DNA from: Sphagnum magellanicum
Lineage: Eukaryota > Streptophyta > Sphagnopsida > Sphagnales > Sphagnaceae
Assembly (NCBI GenBank): GCA_021904315.1
Contig: CM038918.1
Location: 4,231,349 to 4,295,348 of the forward strand
Length of the DNA stretch: 64,000 nucleotides
Direction: 5' to 3'
Below are positions 1 through 12,435 of the stretch, one piece after another. The translations under genes were made by a program, and so were the position numbers. The notes under the pieces are model-generated. The model saw nothing but the letters and a program-made list of their open reading frames with translations, had not been told where the DNA came from and did no database searches. How positions within the stretch are numbered: position 1 is the first letter of the stretch; every line of letters begins with the position of its first letter.

Positions 1-2440
1 TAGGTGTAAATATTTAGGGATAAGTTTTTTGAGTCCATCTCAAATTGACACATGTATTTTAATGTGAGCACACAATAAATTCTCATTTTTTATATAATTT
101 GTGAGATGAAATTCAAGGACAAAACTTATGGGTTAAATATTTTAGTTGCACATTAATTGCAAATTGAGTTGCAATTAAAAAACAATTCGCACATTTTTTG
201 TGTTTATTTTTAATTTTGTAAAATTTACAACTAAATTATTATTATTTGATAATTATATATGCGATTTAATTATCTAAAATAATCATTTGAATTATTTTTT
301 AATAAATAATTTAAATTTAAATAAATAAATAATAAATGGGGAATTAGGAAGCGAGTGAGATTATGGCACAATCTTTGAAAGATGCCAAAGCAACCTCAAT
401 AGTGTATTGAAATTGCAAACTTGTACACCAATGACATTTGCCATAGCCATCATTATAGGTTGTTGGATTTCATAGAGTCTTATATTGAAGCCTTACTTTG
501 CAAGCTTTTCTTGGTTCTTGAAATGCAATTGCTAGTGTCATCCAAATTATCATATTTCCTTCCATGTGATTAATGTGATCTATGTTGTGAATTTTCATCC
601 ATATTTTCAAGGTTCGTCTAGTTTAGACAATGTCAAAAATGTGGTTTAGTTCAACCATGTGGTCCACAAACTCTAAACCCCCTCACAAGTGTAAACACTT
701 CCCCAAAAAAATGATTTTAGTCGTCTAAAATTGACAACTTAATGCAAAACTCTTCAAAGCAAATGTGATGCCAAGAACGGTGAGGGACCTTATATTAGGT
801 GGGGGCATGGCCCAACAAATGGTAAAGGGGACATGTTTTTTTTGTGTTGAATACTCAATGACAATAAAAGTTCAAATGTGAGTAAAAACACAAATAACAA
901 GAGTGATTCATAATAAATGAGAGCAAAATTAACAATAATTCATAGTTGTTGAGAGCAAGAACAAAACACACACCATTTAAAATAAGAACATAAAAAATTG
1001 AAAGTAATAATTGAAAGCAAGATAGGAAAATCGCGTGTAAAGAAACTGATAACAGATTTGTAACATGCTTAACAAAGACTGATTGTGATGAGAGAATTTT
1101 GATTGTAGTAGCTAGCACAATGTCACAACGACATCAACCACCTATCACTTATCATCTAGAGGTGGCAATTATATTTGCAATGTTGATACAACAAAAAATT
1201 GTTATGGACAATGATAAGGTTTTAAATGAATAAGGTGTCAGAGTAAAGCATGGGCCGATAATATGTTTAAAGAACAATTAGTTGGTTGGGTAGGTTGAAT
1301 AAATGGATTTCGATTAATTGTTAATAAGTAAGTTGGGTAAGCAAGGTCCATATTCATAGGTGTGAATGTAGTTTTGGAAAGATATCGTAATAAAGGTACA
1401 TAAATTAACACTTAATGTTAAGTCAGTGTTAAGTGAAAATCTAGGTGGCAGCCAATGTTAAATGGGTGATTATTTAATATTAAGTGAATGTTAACTTTAC
1501 ATAAAATCTTCATGATAAGTAGGTTTAAGTTACTAAGTGACTAGCTTGGTGTTAAAGGACTTAATACTAGAGTCCTTAACACCAAATGTGCATTCAAGTG
1601 TGAATGCACCTTAAGTAAGCAAGTTTAACACTTTAATGCCAAATATGTGATATATCTTCTCGTAGAAGATTCCAACAAATATTATTTAATGTGTATGTTT
1701 TGAATACTTCTCAATAATGTTTCCTAAATTTCCAAAAGTCTAGAATTTTTTTCTTCATAGTTTTATTTAGTGCCAAACCTAGCTACCTACTATGGTAATG
1801 CAATATTAATGGTTCATGTGAGCCCTTACAACTTTTGGGCAAACCCTTGAAAATCAACTAAATTGAAAATTGAAAATTTGTTATTTATATTGATAGGGTA
1901 ACTTCTCACATTACATTGTAAACATGGCAAATATTAGTTATTTACTGACACATATACCCAAATAGAAATTCTACTAGAGGCAAGGCCTCTATATTTTAGA
2001 CCAAATAGAATGAAATTTATGTAAGGAACTATAAACTATAATGCCCCTTAGTATGCAGATTTGGATATGTAAGGTGCCATCCTTGTGACATGGACACTAT
2101 TCTGCCAATTAAGGTGATATCCTCTATAATTGACACTTTCTAGCAAGCCCGTTTCGATATGCTTTTAAAGGTTTTAAAGTGTAGGGTAAGTATAGGGCAT
2201 TTCCCAAACTATGTGGCTGGACTTTATTCCCACCTGAAAATGTTCCCAACCATGGGCCTTACCAATGGTATAGGCCTCTTAGTGTAGGGTAATGCCCGGC
2301 CGTTAGGCATTATACTGTGTGAACTGAGGCTGGAGCCAGAGGTCTGGGGTGTAATTCTTTGTTGAATGACCTATTGCTAAGGTATTAGCCAACATAATAA
2401 CGGAGGTAGGCCAATAGGGGGATGTCTCATCAGTATGGTG
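1..2440. other. AT-rich intergenic sequence, no gene recognised
   Basis: I see no supportable coding region here on either strand. The first 350 bases are very AT-rich and carry repeated TTGCAA and GTTGCA words like those near CACTA-element ends. No CACTA terminus is visible, so this is only a hint of an older insertion. Around 1340-1660 the word GTGTTAAG and its complement recur and form small hairpins, listed separately. Confidence 0.5.
1546..1609. repeat. two adjacent small hairpins
   Basis: TTGGTGTTAAAGGACT (1546-1561) pairs with AGTCCTTAACACCAA (1571-1585) with a single bulge. Next to it GTGCATTCA (1588-1596) pairs with TGAATGCAC (1601-1609). The surrounding 300 bases contain further copies of the same words, so this may be the core of a decayed foldback element. 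No target duplication was found. Confidence 0.5.
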
Positions 2441-5047
2441 GGAAATTACAAATTATAATTTCTTGTCATAACTTAGGGCCACATTAGATGACAATCCACG
2501 GTCCAGGGTCCAATAAATAGAGCAATCTTATTGGATGAGAGCCATAAATTGGACCCCCAGCCTTTAGATGAGGGCCCAAGACCAAAAGGTGGCAAATCAA
2601 GGCCTAATCTACATGGCACCATTTTGGAGGGAAAATCAATTGGTTCAAAGTTCAAACCCAAAAAAAAGAGCTCAAAAAGAGAGCTCATGATTCGAAGAAC
2701 CAAGATGCAAGCTAGGATCCAAGGGAGGGTCCAACCCAAGGATTTAATTCGCTTCAAATGAGTCCAAAGTTCCAGCCACAATCTGTGTTGGATCTGATTA
2801 GGGTAGAAGGGGGCCACACAACCCTAACTCCTTTCTATCAGAGAGCTGGGTATCCATTCTTGCAGCCGCTTACATGTGTTCACTTTTATTGGGCTTTGAA
2901 CGGTTAACCACCGCTGATGGCTGATGTAATGAATTGGTACAAAGCCTCATTTTGCTGATCTTTTTTGTTGGCAAGTTGGAATGAACTGGAGCAGGAAAGC
3001 TCAACATCTACGAAGAGGTTGACAGATCAAGGATTCCTGTGAATTATAGAAAGAGCTCTGCAAATTCACAGCAGTTTTGCCTTTTGTGATAAGAAAGGCA
3101 ACAGGTACCTCTGCTTCTACAATTGAGGAGGGGGCCCAGAGGATCAATCAGGAACCCAACATTGCTGCAGCTGTAATGTCATGCAAGATGACAGCAAAGG
3201 AGCTAGTGTCCTCAGTCTTCTAGTGATTTCCATCGCATCAAGAGTTACACTAATTCTATTAGGGTAGAGTACTCTTGAGCAGGACAGGAAGTAACGTCTT
3301 TATCAAGAGCTGGATGGGACACTCCAATGCTTGCTAGAGATGTGACACCCATAGAGTTTATATTGTAGTGCAGTGTGGTTTGCCCTTAGCACCCTCTAGA
3401 AAAGCCAGAGAAAACACATTGGTGGGGTCTAAGGATTGTACTGTAGCATTTGATTAGTTCAGGTTGTATTGGGAGGTCAGTCTGTGGGTGTTCTTGCACA
3501 CCCAAGTAAGTCACAAGCTTGCTTGCTGTGTTTGTCTGAGTGATGTTGCCTCCTCCAGACCAGCGAGGTTGTGTTTGTCACAAAATTCTGGTTTTCATCC
3601 TCCCTCTAGTGAACAGATCAGTGGCTTCCAACGGATGTGAAGTTTTGAATTGCACATATCAGTATCCTCCTTGAACTCTGGACTGACTGAAGACACCACC
3701 ATGGATCTCAAGAATGTTGCAATTGTCTGCACTTGGAATGTTCTGTAAGAATTGGCACTACAGAACAATTCATGATTAATCTGTGGGGGAATGGGGTGTG
3801 AATGCAGAAATCTTCTCATGTTTAAAGTCTGCAGCATATGTTTGAGTGAAGGGACATTATTTTGAGGGGAGAAGTTTGTTAATGCAGAGCTCTTCATTGG
3901 CAAACCTGGTGTTCGTTTTGCAAGCTCCAAAATTTGCATTAATTAGGCATTCACAGAAATGCCATTTGCACTGTTCAAGTGGTTCATTTGTTGTTCAAGT
4001 ACTTGGTTTGGCTTCAGCCTTGGACGAAATGTGGTACCAACCAGATCAATGATAAACCCAGTTGTTGATGGATGACATGATCATGTCAAAAGTATGTCAA
4101 ACCCTCAGTAACTGTTATCCTTTCTATGGACAGAACACTTGAGCTCTTCAGCAGTTTTCAGTTTTTCACTCTGACCAAATTCTTCCTATCATTGAACAGA
4201 CTTTGAGCTTCCTGTAGCTTCCAGGGTAGGTATGGTCATTCCCAACCGTCTTTGTGTTTGTGGGTCAGTCGGAAGCTAGGATTAATCTAGCTGTCTCTGA
4301 AGTATAATTGCATGTTAGGAGGAAAAAGAGAGTAGTAAAGGATTGTGATGATACCTTTTGAAACTTGTCTCTGTCATAGGTGTGGAACATAATGTTTCAC
4401 AAAGTTTTGGATTACCCTAAGTTCATGATGGGGATATTGGATCAGGTGTCACAATGTGACCTTCAGCAAGAAAATGATGAGTCCACCCAAGAGAGATTCA
4501 ATTTCCACTCAGGATGCAAGCATGGCAAAAGTATTACAACTGTGCGCATATATTATATATTTTAATTCCTATTTTGATATTAAGCAAAGTTCAAGGTAAT
4601 CATCAGGACTTAAATGTTAAGAAAATTTTCAGATTGACAAAAAAAAAGCATCAACTTGCTGCCAAGCCTCATCACTTCATCATCTTCAGATTGAAAATGC
4701 ACCATTAATGTTCTTATCATGCAAAAGTTTTCAAACAAAATCAAATCTCCTTGCTGCTAGCAAAGAGGGAGGGAGTACAGTATTGTAGAAAATCTGTGAT
4801 TAAAAATGTTTCCAAACAACTTGAGGATTCTATTTATAAAAGCTTTGAACTTGGAGACAATTTCAAAGACCAGTCTTAAATGTCATGATCAACCGGACTC
4901 TTTATTGGAGCTTATTATTTATTCTCTCTGGAGTAGATGCAATATTCTCGATTTGGAAATTCACCCATGAGCTTCAGTTCCTAGAGTATAAAGGAGTAAA
5001 CATCTATCACATATGGTCGGTCAGGGTGGATGTTGATCAGCAGTTGA
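2441..5047. other. GC-balanced unassigned stretch downstream of the peroxidase
   Basis: Base composition rises relative to the flanking AT-rich DNA, but no recognisable protein appears on either strand. Short open frames at 2531-2761 (+) and 3595-3939 (-) show no known motif and no repeated composition bias. The part nearest 5047 probably holds the 3' untranslated region of the minus-strand peroxidase gene. The remainder could be an old transposon remnant or a non-coding transcript. No evidence decides between these. Confidence 0.4.
4901..4923 (-). terminator. two candidate poly(A) signals of the peroxidase gene
   Basis: On the minus strand AATAAA occurs at 4923-4918 and again at 4906-4901, about 125 and 142 bases after the peroxidase stop codon at 5048. 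The canonical hexamer at a usual 3' UTR distance makes these plausible polyadenylation signals. This is inferred from position only. Confidence 0.45.
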
Positions 5048-7161
5048 CTAGTTGATGTAAGAGCATTGCTTACGGATTTGACCCTGTGAGCCAGTAAGTG
5101 GTTTGTACTCACTCAAGATCTGGAAAGCTTTAGTGAAGTCAGCATGCCACTGGTTTTGGTCCTTGGCATACAGCAACACATACTCCCTTGTTCTGGCATC
5201 ATTGTAAAGCTCCTGATCAACGTGCATGAGTCCTTGCCTGTTAATAAGGTTGACATAGTAGTGGTTGTCAAAGAGCATAGGTGTGCCGGGGTCGTTCCTC
5301 ATGTAGGTGAAGTGTACACTCACATGGGGATTGGGGATGGGTCCTGGACATCTCTTCCTCAACATGGCACCATAAAGTGGATCCATGATTGGATCCAGCT
5401 TCGGGTACAGCCTCTCCCCAAAACTCTCACAATGGGCTCTTCCAACGGTGTGCACACCTGATCAGACCAACACAAGTCGTAAATTGTGGTGAGAAGACTG
5501 TCCCTATAATAGAATGTGGTTATTCTCACACAAAAAGCCATGGCTCATGACATGTGTCACATGTGTGAAGTAAACTTTGTGATTTCATCTATTATGTGCC
5601 ATTACCTAGAATTTCAAATTGTCATTTTGATGTAGTATATTCTGCAATAAACATGGTCACATATTGTACATTCCAATGGTTGAAACCACAAAGCTTATCT
5701 TACAAGTGTCATGAGCCAAAGCTTCTTCGGTGAGAAAAACCACATTCTCTTGTAGTGTGTGTTAAGCATAGCTTCTTAAAGAAGATCACTAGTCCTGGAT
5801 CAGCTAGACTAGATCAAGCTGGGTGATCAGCGGCAGCTGGATCCCAATTAATAAGATTTTATCATCGACTTGACACAAACAACCTGTGGGGACACTTGGG
5901 CGTTACCAAGAAGGGCAACGGTTTGAGCAGTGTTGAGACCAATCTTTTTGAAGTAGGCCAACAGACTAGTAACGTCAGTCTGGGGAGTGGGGATGCCATC
6001 ATCTGCGGATTTCTTCAGACTCACTATCGAGTCTCTTCGCCCGGTCTTCAGTGCCACACGAGGTCCTCCCAACTGCAATCAGCTTGCCACTGTACCCAAA
6101 TCAGTCTCTGTAGAAGAGCTCTCCTAGGGATCTGATACTTGTCGCGTTATTAGCAAGGTCGACTGGGAGCAATACTGTAATCACAACTCATGAATGCGCT
6201 AGGAGTTTGACCCAAGTGGTCCGCCATGTAGAAATCTTGAGGTTAAGGACAAAATTTTGATGTTTCACAATTGAAGTATAGAATCATGGGCTATTCTCAA
6301 ACTTGAAGGTGTAAATGTTCTTCAAAGATTTGGTCTGATTTCAGTCTTTCCGTTGCTCTGAATTCGAGTCTGAAATAGCGTAAACTAGCAGAAGCTGCAG
6401 CTAGAATGAAACAAAAGTTCTATTGGGTTGTACGTAGACATGGACCCTCATCTTCGACCCTCAGAGATACACAGCACCAGTTACTGTAGCCCTGGCTTTA
6501 AGAATTCTCAGTGGTTTGATGGAGGTTCTTAGCTGAACCATCAAGTTAGGATTAGGGAATCAGTCCGGCACCTGAGCGACGCTGTCGCTGCCAGCCAGAG
6601 CGATGATGTCCGCACACGACACAACACCCGGGCATTCCTTCTCCACTGCAGCCTTGATTTGGTCGAACCACTTGAAGTTCCGCATGCCTGTCTGAGAGTG
6701 CGATTCTTTCTCTGCCGGGCTATTGGCCGTGGAGTCCAGCAAGAACGATGCATCACATCCCTGCATTGTAATCCAGATTCCAAATCACATTGCTCAGCAA
6801 TAATGCCCTAGTGAAGCAGCAGCAGCAGCACATACAAGAAGTTACATTGTGACCACCGCGTGATTCGCAAATCTGACCAAGAGATCTTCGCAACCACATC
6901 GATTATAGTTAGCAGAGATCTTGCAAAACTTACATTAAAGCAGTCGTGGAATACATAACGGACGAACGACACCGCAGTGTTGCCCTTCTTGTAGTATAAC
7001 TTGTCAACCATGTCGTGGATGATCTTCTCGGCCCTTGGGCACGACTTCGCATAGTAGTTGTACACTAGACCTCCCGCAGCCACATCCTGAATAATGCTCT
7101 TGTGTGCAAGAGCAGCACACAATAGTAAGAGTAGCAAGATTGAATATTTGGATCGCCTCAT
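5048..7161 (-). CDS. class III secretory peroxidase, peroxidase 21-like, four exons
   Basis: Exons read on the minus strand are 7161-6934, 6760-6572, 6072-5907 and 5457-5048, all with GT-AG borders, giving 330 residues, the usual family length. Residues 1-20 form a signal peptide with a long leucine run. Distal Arg68 and His72 (SFVRYVFHDC), the CPGVVSCAD motif and proximal haem-ligand His197 (LLGVHTVGRAHC) are present, as are the eight conserved cysteines (SCP, HDC, GCD, ECPG, SCAD, AHC, KRCPG, KQC). Introns lie at the classical peroxidase positions. YYKKGNTAVS, GMRNFK, NDPGTPM and NPLTG-like PLTGSQGQIRKQC closely resemble Arabidopsis PER21 as I recall it. Known family role: apoplastic or vacuolar oxidation of phenolics with H2O2. 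Oddity: the first exon junction gives FHDCFN-GCD, one residue shorter than the usual FHDCFVxGCD calcium-site loop. The start is the first ATG, directly before the signal peptide. Confidence 0.92.
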
Positions 7162-8017
7162 GATCGTTGATTACGCTGCTTTTGCTCTGCAATCCGAATC
7201 CCCATTCAAACCAATTAGTAACACATGATGATGATCTACGTGAGCCGGCGGGCGCAAGATTTCACTCGACTAGTACAGAAACCAATCCTTAATTCATCTA
7301 CACAGAAACAACTCTCGCAACTATAGTACGGAATGAAAAACTCGGCCAATATGTCGTTGTACAGAAGAGTTGATCCTGCAATAAAGTCTAGCTAGCTACC
7401 GGAGCTAGGTGCTGTACGACCTGCAAGTTCACGAACTCAGCTACCTGATCAAGAAACTGGTCCGGCCCGCCCCGCGTGTCAGTAAATGCTCACAACGATG
7501 TCCAAAGACGAAGTACGCTAGTGTCTAGGATCATCTGCCTCAATGTCATAGAAGTGGAACTGCGGTGCAATGTGCGAGGAGAGAATGAATGGATCAAGCT
7601 GTTGACGTCGATCTCGCGTACCGGATGTTTTTATAGGCAGTGGAACTCGATTGATTGATGCGGGAAGCTGCGCGGAACAGAGTGTGGGTACGAGAAATTT
7701 CTCCGGAATGCGTCCGCGCGCAAGCGGACGACGTCCGGACTCGGGACTAGGCGGGACTCGGGACTAGGCAGGCAGGCAGGCGGGAGGTGAGTGTAACTTC
7801 GAACCGTTATATCAACCAGTTCTTCGGCTCCACCATTATGTTACCGTAACTGCGAACCGTTATGTTAACCCTGAGGTGAGGTAGGTACGTGAATTTACGA
7901 GTCAAATCCATATCCTATATTTGGTTTCTGACAAGCATTTGTGACTTGGATGTTCTCTGAGTACTACTAGTACACCAGACAACTCGGGGTGGCGATTGGT
8001 ATCAGCGCTTTTTCTAA
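7162..8017 (-). promoter_or_regulatory. 5' region of the peroxidase gene
   Basis: This is a CpG-containing, GC-richer stretch upstream of the peroxidase ATG. A TATA-like box sits at 7627-7637 and would leave a 5' UTR of roughly 430 bases. Further upstream are a short GGACTAGGCGGGACTC duplication (about 7739-7770), a CAGG run, and a 25-base direct repeat, GTAACTTCGAACCGTTATAT and onward (7793-7817) with GTAACTGCGAACCGTTATGT and onward (7846-7870), at 53-bp spacing. The last could be paired factor-binding sites. The functional reading is inference. Confidence 0.45.
7627..7637 (-). promoter_or_regulatory. candidate TATA box of the peroxidase gene
   Basis: The minus strand reads CCTATAAAAAC about 466 bases before the ATG, a good match to a plant TATA box in otherwise GC-balanced DNA. 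Transcription would start near 7600. Confidence 0.5.
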
Positions 8018-8148
8018 GGGTTGTGCGATGCAGCCAGAAAGGCTGGCCACATGCACAGCTTAAAGGGGCAAATGGGGGGCCAGAGTAGCAACCTCCCCCT
8101 TTGCCCCTTGCTGTATGTGGAGCCTCACGGCTGCGTCTCAGAGCCTAG
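8018..8148. repeat. foldback / MITE-like inverted repeat
   Basis: The left arm (8030-8079, beginning GCAGCCAGAAAGGCTGGCCA) pairs with the right arm (8092-8134). Both arms share GCAGCC, AGGCT, CCACATGCACAGC or CCACATACAGC, and a GGGGCAAATGGGGG block. Weaker pairing extends to about 8018 and 8148. The structure is compact, with arms of about 45-50 bp and a loop near 12 bp. No target duplication is evident. It lies about 400 bp upstream of the peroxidase promoter. Confidence 0.6.
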
Positions 8149-11100
8149 GCTGCAGTAGAGTAATCTGGCCCATCACCAAACATTAGCTTATCATCGAACA
8201 CTTTGGCAGATCTTTCTCAAATTTTCTCCATTTTGAGTGATTTAAATGTTGTATGAGCGCCTTCTCAAGCTTTACACAAATTATCTTTGAAATGCAAAGC
8301 CAAAGGAGCAGCCAGAAAAGAGCAGTAAATAAAATACGTTTTTCTGAATTGCAAAACGCACTTCTTTTCATTTTTCTTCATTTTGACCCCTCCTGCTTCA
8401 TTAATGCATAACTTTCTCAATTTGTTTTGTTGAAATTGAGCAATTTAACTGCTCTGAAATCACCATCTTAAGCTCTACAAATCATCTTATAACTCTAACT
8501 TGGCAAAGAGTAATATTTAAGGATTTTTCAAAGGCTTTGGAAATAAGCTATGAGTTGTTTGATTGAGAATTGTATGTAAAAACCACCACCCCTACTTGGG
8601 GGCTAATTGGGCGTGCCATGAAGTAGTTAGAGGTGTCATAATTTTCTCGTCTTTACTCCATTTTTGCTGATTTTCAGTGCGATAGATGTGCAAAGAGGAC
8701 TCCATCTACTCTTTGGACACCATAAACAATGAGGCCCCTCATGCAAAAATGGTGAGAAACCCTACCTTAAGTGTACTATGATAGGCCCCTCTACCCTAGC
8801 CGCTACAACTGTGCCCCAGATTTTTAAAAAGTACAACAAGGGTAATAACAAGTTTTTATTATAAAATTTGACCACACCAAAACATAATTATCAACTGTGT
8901 AGATACTAATTGAGACTTTTCAGAATGTAAAAAATCATTTTTGTTTTCCAACATTTGGACTCCAGCAACTTTTCTTACACTGGTATGTATTTAAGATTGA
9001 AGTTATTTTCAACTTTTAGATTTTTTTTAGATTTTTAACTTTTTAAAAAAAATTGTGTATGTGTACACATTAAGGTTATTTTTGAAGTGATTTTCTGTTT
9101 TAACTTTCTTAAATTTGTCTTTGTATAATGTAAAATAGAAGTGTATTTTTAATATAAAAATATGTATTAAGGTTAGAGTTTTTAATTATTTTTTTGATTT
9201 CTTAAAAAAATTACAATCTTTGTGCATGTACATTTTAGGTACATATTTAACTTGAATGTGAATTTTTTAAAAATAGACATTACATGCAAAATGAATGGTC
9301 CTTCAAACTCTAAAAATAAATTCCTCAATTTAATCAATCTCCACTTCTTATGACAATTATTTCTCAAAACCTCAACACAATCAGAAAAAATAAAATCAAT
9401 AACACAATGTCAATTGTCATTGAATTCATTGAATACACCAACTATGAAATTCAAATATGAATAATTAAAACTTGTTGCAAGCTCAACACTGACAAAATAC
9501 ATAGCACAAAACATTAAAAGCTCACAAAATCAGAGCTCAAAATGCTAAAACTCAAAAGACAAAACTAAACCCTAAAATTGAGTATTTCATATATTAACAA
9601 AACCCCTAATATGAATTTTATTTTAAATTAAAGAAAAAAAGAAAAGGGAGGGTTCTAATAGTTACCCCTCATAAATTTAAAAAATTAAAAATTAAAAAAT
9701 TTACCACTACCTAAACTTGCAGCAGCTGAAACTGCTAACATGTGCTCAAAAAAGGATGTGCCACTTTTGCCCTTGTCTTCTTGTTTGGGGGCAAAAGCAG
9801 GGGCTTCAAGGGGGCTTAGATGTGCATGTGCCAAGGCCAAAGAGTGGTGATCATCCAGAAAATAACTGGCTAAATACTAGAAAGACAAAAAGGATCCTTC
9901 TGTGTTGGGTAGTCAAGAACGTAGGTAGAAGGATCCCATTTTGTCTTTCTGGAAGGTGTTCCTAGTAACTGGCCCTCCACAACTGGTCTCTGCTGGAAGA
10001 ATCATCATCGGATCTCGTTCTTTAACATTCACTTGACCCACAAGCTTTCATTTTGAATGGTTGCCATCACTGGTGGTTACAACTAAGTATGTGCAATTCA
10101 GATCAGGGAGTTAAATGCATGCTTTTCAAGTACCTGATTACTTGCTGGATTTTCTTACTCACTTACGTGGTGTAGCCACACCAGCAATCATCGACAGGAG
10201 CATCTAGCCAGTTTTTGAAATCCTGCTCTTGTTTGGTGACCAGCAGTAGCAGGCGCTCTAAATCCCACAAACCCTTGATATGTTCCGAAATTATTGCCTG
10301 CACCCACTTTAGCATCTTGTTCCGTTTTAGATAAGGCTATTTAATAGTCAATTGACAGAAGGTAAGCAATTTCAGCTGGTTACGTTAAATGGATCTGGAA
10401 TCCTCCTTTCAAAAACTGGATTTTCCATTGTCCACATTGAATATCCAGGGTGATGTCTTCTATTGGATTTTTAAATGGTTGTAAATAAGACCATCTTATT
10501 AGACGATACTGGACTACAGACAGTGTGCAGCTCTGTGCAGTGCTGTTTCATTTGGGAATAATTTTCAAAATTTTGTGGTTATTTGAATTAATAAAGAATC
10601 GTCGCTTCCCATTTTTAAATCATTTCAGAATCAGACAACCATCTATTCCAATTCTTTGAAAAAATGAGAACCAAAGAACCAGTAAATTTTCGCTTAGGAG
10701 TTGGTGAGCCGTCTTTGCTGACTGAGCAGCATTCTCAGAATTAGCGTACGACTATGTACCTTCGAGGACACGTTGGGACCTAAAGTACAACATAAGTACA
10801 ATTGCAGAACGTTTTTGTCTGCACGTGAATTAGCAGCTGTCATAAGCGCGCCTTTTGCTATTTTCGAACCCAATTAGTCACATTTTGCTATACTGTCAGA
10901 GGATAGAGCTTGCTCTTCCTTGCAGACAGCGCACGAATTCCATCTCCCAAGTTCCACATTCCTTAAATTGCTACTTACATAATACAGATAAGTATGGATC
11001 TCTTCCTCCCTCTGTCTCTCTCGCCCCACCTACTTCAAATCTAAACTGGGAGGGAAAAAGTCTCTGTGTTCTGTTGACAATAGAGGGAGGAAAATCCCAA

Positions 11101-12426
11101 TTCAAGTAAATTGGGCATACGTTTTTTGGATTACACATGGATGCTTCTTAGTCCAGACAATTCAATCTGTTATAACAGATTCAATCTAGCCATAGTTAGG
11201 GTGGGTGGATTTAGGTTGATATGTCTTCCCACCCCCCAATGAATATCCTTTGGAACAACTGGTGATCCACCGAAATACCATATGGTCAGATGCAGATGCA
11301 ATTAACACTTGAGACAAGTGACTTCCTAACCAAAGGTTGGTCAGTTCTTCCTTTTCTTTTTCATAACAAACTGGCCAAGGTCTTTTTCAAACAAAAGTTT
11401 CTCTCGCACATATGTCTCAATAACTAAAATTTGACATTTTTTGAGACCCACCTATTTTCAATTTGCTTGCTTAAGAAATACCCTCAGCTATCAATTCGCT
11501 AATTAAATTTTTTTAATAATATTCATTTGTTATCCATATGATTGTAATGCTAAGGTAGGTTTTTGTACGTAAATCTTATTTCCATGAAAATATGAGTGTT
11601 AACAAGCTCTTTGATTTGAAGTGTCAAACCCAAGGTTTCAGGTTTCAGTGATTGGGACTTACCCATCATCATTCTTTTGGTGGAATCAGCACCAGGATGG
11701 GATCATGGAACTAGCCTTGTGTTAGAATTAGAACCAGAACTGGAACTTTGAAACTAAATTCCTGAAAGTAAATTCAAGTTCTTAAGGTTGGCGTATTGAA
11801 TTTCTTTGACAAGTCAGCAAGTAGGTTGAATTTTAGAGGTAGGTGATAAATTTTAATCTGTTGAGAAACTTGGTACTTTCACAATTTTCAGTTTTTTGTT
11901 GGAAAACTTTTTACCTATGAGATTTTCAGCATTGAGGAGTGTTAGTGTGCACATCAAATTAGATCTTTTTTTTAATTGAGCATCAAGGTTCTCGAATTTG
12001 AGAAAAAAAAACCCTAAATCGCAGTTTTAAACATTTGAAGCACCAAGTTCAAACCGCACCCCAAGAACCTATCAAAACTTTTTTAAATGTCAAAATTGGG
12101 ATCAGAGGTTCTTTCAAAAGGGCATAACTGGACAACACTACCTTGTTTTAAGCTGTTAGTTCATGGGCGCTTGTGTTTTCTCTTGGTCCTTTTTGGTCAA
12201 TGATGAGCTCAAATTAAACATGACGAACAACTACTTGGGAACAACAGGTATTGTACCTGATTCAGCGTTTTTTTTTCTGGCGAAATTTCACCAGTTTGCC
12301 ACCTGGAAAGTTGCCCATGACACCCCTAGCATTACAAAAATAAATCTGGGCTGTTGATTTTGCTAGGATCCTAGCCATTGAGGTTAGGGTTTGTCATAAA
12401 TTTGATACAAAAGGAGAGTGGCTTGC
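8149..12426. other. unassigned intergenic DNA left of the giant MULE
   Basis: No convincing gene was found. The interval 8180-9700 is AT-rich and looks like decayed repeat sequence. The interval 9700-11100 is more balanced but has no recognisable protein. The interval 11400-12400 has simple A/T-rich drift. The only clear structure is the hairpin at 9879-9950, listed separately. The last bases, CACTGGAGG at 12427-12435 just outside this span, are the MULE target duplication. Confidence 0.4.
9879..9950. repeat. 72-bp near-perfect hairpin
   Basis: AGAAAGACAAAAAGGATCCT (9879 onward, arm to 9901) pairs with AGAAGGATCCCATTTTGTCT (9927 onward, arm to 9950), leaving a loop of about 25 bases. Arm length and loop fit either a small foldback element or a microRNA-like precursor. 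The arms match no miRNA family I recognise. Confidence 0.55.
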
Positions 12427-12435
12427 CACTGGAGG

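Noticed and set aside
1-260. A third CACTA element at the left edge, suggested by TTGCAA/GTTGCA words
   Set aside because: No CACTA-type terminus is visible inside the window and the words are common in AT-rich DNA.
2473-2817. Overlapping frames on both strands near 2.5-2.8 kb as a small gene
   Set aside because: Both strands are open over the same stretch, no known motif appears, and the sequence looks like a repeat remnant.
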